Shown in pieces: positions 5,622 through 8,062 of a stretch of DNA of 8,062 bases. This stretch comes from an uncultured Leptotrichia sp. GTDB taxonomy: Bacteria; Fusobacteriota; Fusobacteriia; Fusobacteriales; Leptotrichiaceae. The notes beneath the pieces were generated by a model that saw only the letters and a list, made by a program, of their open reading frames with translations, was not told where the DNA came from and made no database searches. Position 1 is the first letter of the stretch; every line of letters begins with the position of its first letter. Position numbers and translations under genes: made by a program. The stretch spans positions 1 through 8,062 of the forward strand of contig CALEXX010000048.1 in NCBI GenBank assembly GCA_937925095.1, written 5' to 3'.

Positions 5622-6408
5622 AATATTTTTTATCCTCCTCTTTAAAAACATTGAAAATTATTCGTTCCATAGCTTCCGGATGTTCCAAAGACCATTCCTT
5701 AACTGTTTTTACCGCAATTTCTGACGCCCTTTTATTTGGAAAACGGAATACCCCAGTTGAAATACAGCAAAATGCCACACTTTTCAAATTATTTTCCAGA
5801 CACATATTTAAAACATTTGTATAACAATCTGCCAATTTCTGCTCCAAATCTGCTGTAAGTCTATTTCTTAATATCGGTCCGACTACATGAATTACATTTT
5901 TTGCTGGAAGATTGTAAGCATCTGTAATCATAGGAACAGATGTCGGCTGTTCATAATGACTTCCATATTGATCCCTTAATTCCTCCATTTTATGACTGCA
6001 CTCTTCTCTAAGCTGTATTCCTGCATAAGTATGAATCTGATTATCGATGCACATATGCATCGGTATAAAACATCCTAACATTTGGGAATTTGCCGCATTT
6101 ACTATGGCATCCACTTTAAGCCTTGTAATATCTCCCTGCCAGATAGAAACATTTCCTCTAGTTACAGGAATGTCTGAAAGCTGTACAATACCTTTTTCTT
6201 CAGCACAGACGGATAAATATTCATCCTGCACCTTCAAAACTGAACCTGATATTTTCTTAGGCATACGCACATTCATCAAAGACCTTAAAAGAGACCGTTT
6301 CCCATTTATATCTTCTGGAATTTCTATATTTTTATATTCAACAGAATCAGCTTTAAATTCTTCTAAAAGATAATCAAGCCTTTTCTCCTGCTCCTTATTT
6401 TTTTCCAT
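5602..6408 (-). CDS. Zinc-type macrodomain protein-ADP-ribose hydrolase
   Basis: This 268-aa cytoplasmic protein removes ADP-ribose from proteins modified by its SirTM partner. A helical N-terminal region (about 1-60) precedes the macrodomain. VDAIVNAANS (99-108) is the ADP-ribose-binding loop. It continues as MLGCFIPMHMCIDN (110-123), where C113, H118 and C120 are the zinc ligands that define the SirTM-linked macrodomain class. HVVGP (174-178) and CISTGVFRFP (215-224) form the diphosphate-binding side. ATG 6408 is chosen as the start because GAAGG lies seven bases upstream; an in-frame TTG 21 bases earlier lacks a site. It is the first gene of a two-gene operon with a strong promoter about 140 bp upstream. 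Family and pairing are secure, and the protein target is unknown because no GcvH-like carrier is visible nearby. Confidence 0.92.
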   Translation of the reverse strand: MEKNKEQEKRLDYLLEEFKADSVEYKNIEIPEDINGKRSLLRSLMNVRMPKKISGSVLKVQDEYLSVCAEEKGIVQLSDIPVTRGNVSIWQGDITRLKVDAIVNAANSQMLGCFIPMHMCIDNQIHTYAGIQLREECSHKMEELRDQYGSHYEQPTSVPMITDAYNLPAKNVIHVVGPILRNRLTADLEQKLADCYTNVLNMCLENNLKSVAFCCISTGVFRFPNKRASEIAVKTVKEWSLEHPEAMERIIFNVFKEEDKKYYEEILQ

Positions 6409-6518
6409 AACTCTACCTTCTTTCTTCAATTTAATCCAAAACTGAATAATTAATATGATTTTATTTTATATTTTCAACAAGAAATTTTTTTTATTTATAA
6501 ATTCTCTGAATTTTATTT

Positions 6519-6539
6519 GTTGTAACTTTTATTGTTACA
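6519..6539. promoter_or_regulatory. Candidate operator: GTTGTAAC-N7-GTTACA dyad
   Basis: GTTGTAAC (6519-6526) and GTTACA (6534-6539) form an inverted repeat with a 7-nt AT spacer. It lies about 5 to 25 bases downstream of the predicted transcription start of the macrodomain-sirtuin operon, a classic repressor position. The regulator is unknown. Confidence 0.5.
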
Positions 6540-6550
6540 TCTCATAATAA

Positions 6551-6579
6551 ATATTACCATACTTTTGATATAACGTCAA
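6551..6579 (-). promoter_or_regulatory. Promoter of the macrodomain-sirtuin operon
   Basis: The minus strand has TTGACG (6579-6574), a 17-bp spacer and TAATAT (6556-6551), with a TGg extension just before the -10. The predicted start is near 6544, leaving a leader of about 136 nt that could hold further control. A weaker second candidate (TTGAAA-N17-ATTAAT) lies closer to the gene. Confidence 0.65.
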
Positions 6580-6581
6580 TA

Positions 6582-6589
6582 GTTACAAC
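6582..6589 (-). promoter_or_regulatory. Upstream copy of the GTTGTAAC motif
   Basis: GTTGTAAC on the minus strand is an exact inverted copy of 6519-6526. It sits just upstream of the -35 box, so the promoter is bracketed by two identical octamers facing each other. This suggests cooperative binding or looping by one regulator. Confidence 0.4.
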
Positions 6590-6626
6590 TATTTTTTTAT
6601 TACTTTTATTGATAATTCTTAATAAA

Positions 6627-6639
6627 AATAGGCACTATT
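6627..6639 (-). terminator. Weak hairpin after the membrane-protein gene
   Basis: On the minus strand AATAG-TGC-CTATT forms a 5-bp stem followed by TTTATT, about 30 bases past the stop of the membrane-protein gene. The position is right but the stem is short and AT-rich. Confidence 0.25.
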
Positions 6640-6668
6640 ATTAAATCATTCATTCCTTTTCTTCTTAT

Positions 6669-7178
6669 TTAGATTACTCCTGTTTTTTCCAACAACATAA
6701 AAGTTTTAAGTGAAAATTCAAGTATATTGAATAAATTAGCCATTATCAATGTTGAATATGTATATTTATTTAATCTGTTATCATCTTTTACAAAATTTGC
6801 AATTATAAAAATCGGCATTTGTAAAATTATAATTCCATAAAATTGCATATTTCCATGATAAATCAATCCTAATAAATCAATAAAAACTAAAGAAAAAGCA
6901 ACATAAGACAAGAACTTGTTATTTTTTCTTTTCATTATCATAAACAATAGAACAACCAAAATACATACTATTACGTGTAGTCCTTGATTTTGTGAAAAGA
7001 AATCCTTACCTAAAACTTCTATACCCAAAAACAAATATACTATTCCAAAAACTAAATCACCCCATAAAAATTTCTTAATTTCTTTTTTCTGAAAAACTTT
7101 TATAAAACAAAAAAATAATCTAAATAAGCTATAAAACATCAATAAAATTAAAAATATAAGCACAATCAATTCTTCCAA
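6669..7178 (-). CDS. Multi-pass membrane protein of unknown function
   Basis: This 169-aa protein is mostly hydrophobic, with about six predicted membrane segments: roughly residues 4-28, 38-56, 66-83, 88-107, 110-130 and 140-163. They are separated by short basic loops such as KKEIKK (31-36) and KRKNNK (83-88). I see no catalytic or transport signature and do not recognise the family. The frame begins with TTG at 7178, one base after the stop of the upstream pseudogene. A GGGAG lies about 11 bases before that TTG, so translation may be coupled to the decayed frame. An ATG at residue 14 would cut into the first membrane segment and is less attractive. It is probably co-transcribed with the pseudogene. 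It could be an integral part of the former redox locus or an unrelated gene brought close by the deletion. Confidence 0.55.
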   Translation of the reverse strand: MEELIVLIFLILLMFYSLFRLFFCFIKVFQKKEIKKFLWGDLVFGIVYLFLGIEVLGKDFFSQNQGLHVIVCILVVLLFMIMKRKNNKFLSYVAFSLVFIDLLGLIYHGNMQFYGIIILQMPIFIIANFVKDDNRLNKYTYSTLIMANLFNILEFSLKTFMLLEKTGVI

Positions 7179-7179
7179 T

Positions 7180-7386
7180 TTATTTCACACTCCCAAATAA
7201 ATCATTCAAAGCCTCTCTCCTTGTCGGATGGGTAAATATCATATCTTTTAAGTCAGTTTTTACTCCTGCCACTTCCAAATTAAGCCCTCCTCTATTAGGT
7301 TTTCTTCCAATTGCCACAAGAATTGTGTCTGATTCGATTTTGCTCTTGCCTGCTCCTTGTGAAATTTGCACATATTCTTTTCCATT
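7180..7386 (-). pseudogene. Remnant of an FAD/NAD(P) pyridine-nucleotide disulfide oxidoreductase
   Basis: Two pieces of one flavoprotein are joined in frame. The first, from the open frame at 7386 through GTG 7371, reads YVQISQGAG, IESDTILVAIGRKPN and LNLEVAGVKTD, which is the end of the NAD-binding domain in lipoamide dehydrogenase and mercuric reductase relatives. It runs straight into LKDMIFTHPTRREALNDLFG, the extreme C-terminus with the active-site HPT. The N-terminal FAD and CxxxxC half is missing, and so is the stretch of roughly one hundred or more residues that normally separates these motifs. The protein cannot bind FAD or work as a reductase. It lies between an Rrf2 regulator and a membrane protein, suggesting a former redox gene under Rrf2 control. 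A short translated remnant remains possible. Confidence 0.7.
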
Positions 7387-7495
7387 TTATACAACTATAA
7401 TTGCATAATTACATTTATTATAAAATTAATTTTTATATTGTAAGAATCCTACATTTTTTTAAAAACAAGATTTTTTGTGTTTGCAAATTTTATTA

Positions 7496-7936
7496 TTAAC
7501 ACTTCTTTGCTAAAATTCCACTAATTTCACTTCCAAGACTTTCCAGCGTATATTTTCTCATTTCATTTTCCATAACCTTCTGTATTGTTTCCAGCTTACT
7601 ATCAAGCAATTTATGAATATTTTTCCCCACAGGACATTTTGGATTCGGATTCTTATGAAAATTGAACAGTTCGTTATTTTCCAATGGTTCTATCGCCACA
7701 TATACATCATAAAATGTTATTTCCTTTAGAGGTTTTGTCACTTCAATTCCTCCAGTTCCTCTTGTAACTGTTATCAATCCCGCACTTTTTAATTTTGTTA
7801 AAATTTTTCTTATAATAACAGGATTCGTATTTATACTTCCAGCAAGAAAATCACTTGTAATTCTGTACTCATCTCTAAATACCTCTACACATGCGAAAAT
7901 ATGTAGTGCTATTGTAAATCTACTTGATATCTGCAT
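7496..7936 (-). CDS. Rrf2-family transcriptional regulator, YwnA-like
   Basis: This 146-aa DNA-binding protein starts with the typical MQISSRFTIALHIFA helix. A winged helix-turn-helix follows at about 26-67: ITSDFLAGSINTNPVIIRKILTKL recognises DNA, and GLITVTRGTGGIEVTKP is the wing. Then come FYDVYVAIEP and the dimerisation helix (about 105-130). The three-cysteine Fe-S cluster signature of IscR and NsrR is absent. Only C101 sits in the linker (NPNPKCPVGKNIH), plus C146 at the end, so this is the YwnA-like, cluster-free type that may sense thiol or electrophile stress through a cysteine. ATG 7936 is preceded by GGAG nine bases away. The gene is followed by the collapsed flavoprotein pseudogene, its likely former target. 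An imperfect dyad GATAGTTATATC at 8044-8055 upstream could be self-regulatory, but this is weak. Confidence 0.85.
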   Translation of the reverse strand: MQISSRFTIALHIFACVEVFRDEYRITSDFLAGSINTNPVIIRKILTKLKSAGLITVTRGTGGIEVTKPLKEITFYDVYVAIEPLENNELFNFHKNPNPKCPVGKNIHKLLDSKLETIQKVMENEMRKYTLESLGSEISGILAKKC

Positions 7937-8062
7937 AATTTCATTCTCCTTTTTTTATATTTTCTATTGGTTTTTCTATTTTTAAAACTTCAAAATTAAC
8001 TCTAATATTCTATAAAATTTCTAACTTTTTAAGATGTAATAATGATAGTTATATCTTATAAA

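Noticed and set aside
6047..6373. 108-aa plus-strand frame within the macrodomain gene
   Set aside because: It is a shadow of the conserved macrodomain frame. The same applies to the plus-strand frames at 4712-5088.
7463..7482. AAACA/TGTTT hairpin after the Rrf2 gene
   Set aside because: A five-base AT stem with a ten-base loop is not enough to call a terminator.
1..8062. CRISPR array, tRNA, rRNA or riboswitch
   Set aside because: No regularly spaced repeats, cloverleaf-like segments or conserved rRNA stretches were seen on reading. Apart from the flavodoxin (about 85 nt, no recognisable fold) and macrodomain-sirtuin (about 136 nt, AT-rich) leaders, the predicted 5' leaders are too short for a known riboswitch.

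Overview
The window is very AT-rich bacterial DNA with short intergenic gaps, Shine-Dalgarno-led genes and several TTG/GTG starts. Base composition and protein flavour suggest a Fusobacteriota member, most like Leptotrichia. That assignment is an inference; there is no rRNA or other marker here to settle it.

Left part (about 1-1370, minus strand). This looks like a series of displaced polymorphic-toxin modules, comparable to orphan CdiA-CT/CdiI cassettes. In transcription order it holds a 97-aa protein of unknown family, a 90-aa toxin-like C-terminal fragment without a convincing start, and a 196-aa acidic SUKH-like immunity candidate starting one base after the fragment's stop. A 31-aa stub ORF follows. 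The fragment and the stub share a 37-bp repeat (35/37 identical) read in the same frame and encoding KGSLS-x-x-GVEK. I read it as the conserved pre-toxin junction where toxin tips recombine. The array probably continues beyond position 1.

Middle part (1444-4400). Housekeeping and redox genes lie here: a lipoprotein flavodoxin (minus), a YbaK-type Cys-tRNA(Pro) deacylase (plus), a PhnA/YjdM zinc-ribbon protein (minus) and an old-yellow-enzyme flavin oxidoreductase (plus). The flavodoxin and ybaK diverge from one control region whose two -35 boxes form a GGTCAA/TTGACC dyad. A long hairpin overlaps the 3' end of ybaK, and a bidirectional terminator hairpin follows the flavin oxidoreductase.

Right-centre (4623-6408, minus). 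A two-gene operon encodes a zinc-type macrodomain ADP-ribosyl hydrolase and, overlapping it by 20 bp, a SirTM (class M sirtuin) ADP-ribosyltransferase: a writer/eraser pair for reversible protein ADP-ribosylation. The usual GcvH-L and LplA2 partners are absent from this window. The sirtuin has lost three of the four expected zinc-ribbon cysteines. Its promoter is strong and is flanked by copies of GTTGTAAC, a candidate operator set.

Right end (6669-7936, minus). An Rrf2/YwnA-type repressor gene is followed by a collapsed flavoprotein disulfide-reductase pseudogene and a multi-pass membrane protein of unknown function. The regulator may have outlived the redox gene it once controlled.

No rRNA, tRNA, CRISPR array or intact insertion sequence was seen.
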